The position numbers and the translations under genes are program-made. A stretch of DNA of 64,000 nucleotides. Source: QHVT01 sp036389275 (GTDB taxonomy: Bacteria > Acidobacteriota > Thermoanaerobaculia > Gp7-AA8). This document shows positions 63,100 to 64,000 of this stretch, in pieces (within the stretch, counting starts at the first letter, position 1; the number at the start of each line of letters is the position of its first letter). Under the pieces are notes generated by a model. That model saw only the letters and a program-made list of their open reading frames with translations, searched no databases and had not been told where the DNA came from. The DNA lies in assembly GCA_036389275.1 (NCBI GenBank), contig DASVQE010000114.1, positions 1 through 64,000 on the forward strand. The letters run 5' to 3'.

Positions 63100-64000
63100 G
63101 CGCGCGTCACGTTGATCGGTCGCGTTCGTCGCTCTCGCGGCTTGCGATCACGCGCCACCCCGCGCCACGTGGGTCGCGCGCCACGTTCGTCGTCCCGCGC
63201 TCTCGCCGCCGGCGTTGACCTCGATCCACATCGATCCATCCCTCGGTCGTAACACAGCACGTTCCGCGGTCGCACCACACCACCTCCCTCGGACGCGCCA
63301 CACCGCCTCCCTCGGACGCACCACACCACCTCCCTCCGACGCGCCACACCGCCTCCCTCGGACGCACCACACGGCCTCGCTCGGACGCGCCACACCACCT
63401 CCCTCGGACGCGCCACACGGCCTCGCTCGGGCGCACCACACCGCCTCCCTCGGACGCGCCACACCGCCTCCCTCGGACGCACCACACCAACTTCCTCGGA
63501 CGCGCCACACCAACTTCCTCGGACGCGCCACACCACCTTCGTGTCGCACCACACCGCCTCACTGGATCGCACCACGCCACCTTCGTGTCGCACCACACCG
63601 TCCCACTCGATCGCACCACGCCGTCTCCGCCGGTCGCGTCACGCCTCTTCCCTCGGCGCGCCACACCACCTCCCTCGGTCGCACCACACCGCCCCCTTTC
63701 GTCCCGCGACGTCCGCATTCCTCGGCACTCGCCGCGCATTCCTCGGTCATGCGGGTCCGCGTCCCTCGGTGACGCAGTCCGCGTCCCTCGGTCACGCGAG
63801 CGCGCATCCCTCGGTCACCCGAGCACGCATCCCTCGGTCGCCCAAGCGCACATCCCTCGGTCACGCGAGCGCGCATCCCTCGGTCACCCGAGCGTGCATC
63901 CCTCGGTCGTCCAAGCGGACATCCCTCGGTCACGCGAGCACGCATCCCTCGGTCACCCGAGCGCGCATCCCTCGGTCACCCGAGCGCATCCCTCGGTCGC
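63100..64000. repeat. 23-bp-period tandem repeat array (minisatellite), continues past window
   Basis: From about 63285 the sequence repeats every 23 bases with a core CCTCGGNCGC followed by CACACC-type flanks. After about 63690 the flank changes to GCATCCCTCGGTCAC and CGAGC types but the 23-base period is kept (for example 63851 to 63874). Degenerate units reach back to about 63100. At least 30 units are present. No gene lies in 63044-64000; all long ORFs here are frame shadows of the repeat. The array runs off the right edge. Confidence 0.92.

Noticed and set aside
63030..63945. Several long minus-strand and plus-strand ORFs with Arg/Gly-rich repeats at the right end
   Set aside because: All three minus frames are open over the same stretch because the 23-bp repeat lacks stop codons; no frame has codon bias, a ribosome site or a recognisable domain.
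63285..64000. Possible CRISPR array
   Set aside because: The 23-bp period leaves no room for unique spacers; units run head to tail with only point differences, and no cas genes are near.

Overview
The window is a high-GC bacterial chromosome segment, densely packed with genes on both strands. It has no rRNA, tRNA, prophage, insertion sequence or CRISPR array that I can see. Protein types, GC content and intergenic repeat style suggest a heterotrophic Acidobacteriota-like organism, possibly of the Thermoanaerobaculia type; this placement is inference. The cell looks Gram-negative-like and aerobic: a periplasmic adaptor plus MacB-type ABC export system, PlsB acyltransferase, cytochrome c, aconitase, lipoproteins and many secreted proteins.

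Layout. 1-923: partial secreted protein. 1-5 kb: RluD-type pseudouridine synthase, a truncated ECF-sigma-like gene, and ftsX and ftsE pulled apart by a decayed subtilisin gene. 4.8-9.4 kb: fluoride channel and a four-gene adaptor/ATPase/permease/permease cluster. 9.4-14.4 kb: purine nucleoside phosphorylase divergent from a nucleoside transporter, then bifunctional FtcD and a HutG-like ureohydrolase, the end of histidine degradation. 14.4-21 kb: PL8 polysaccharide lyase, cold-shock protein, DUF3857/transglutaminase protein, endonuclease III, thioesterase, pirin. 21-25.4 kb: two small ORFs, GT4 glycosyltransferase, polyprenyl glycosylphosphotransferase, hemL. 25.4-31.3 kb: DUF4349 lipoprotein, an EVE/macro/pseudo-receiver operon, zinc metallopeptidase with a D-Ala-D-Ala-ligase-like ATP-grasp enzyme, aminotransferase. 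31-40 kb: DPP IV peptidase, a sensory-module protein, aconitase, CADD-family oxygenase, PlsB. 40-53 kb: cytochrome c, hypotheticals, a large sialidase-fold secreted protein, DUF3011 protein, erythromycin-esterase-like enzyme, AlkZ-like protein, and a three-part DUF805/FAD-oxidase/methyltransferase fusion. 53-63 kb: E1 beta and alpha of a 2-oxoacid dehydrogenase, FHA protein, serine hydrolase, transketolase, cNMP-binding protein, M48 protease, ferritin-like protein. 63-64 kb: a long 23-bp-period tandem repeat array that runs off the window.

The most interesting signals are at DNA level. (1) The upstream regions of the E1 operon and of the cytochrome c gene share six sequence blocks over about 130 bp, with internal spacings identical to the base, suggesting a shared regulon. 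(2) Short AT-rich motifs lie inside coding regions and force rare codons: GTAAACANNTTGACC (three exact copies and one near copy in another frame), TTGCG-N5-CGCAA (three copies in different frames) and TCTTTCCGGACATCCGGA (two copies). (3) Three intergenic hairpins are built from 7-8 bp tandem units, each from a different unit. (4) A palindromic element family reaches a near-perfect inverted repeat of about 180 bp. (5) The right end holds the 23-bp minisatellite.
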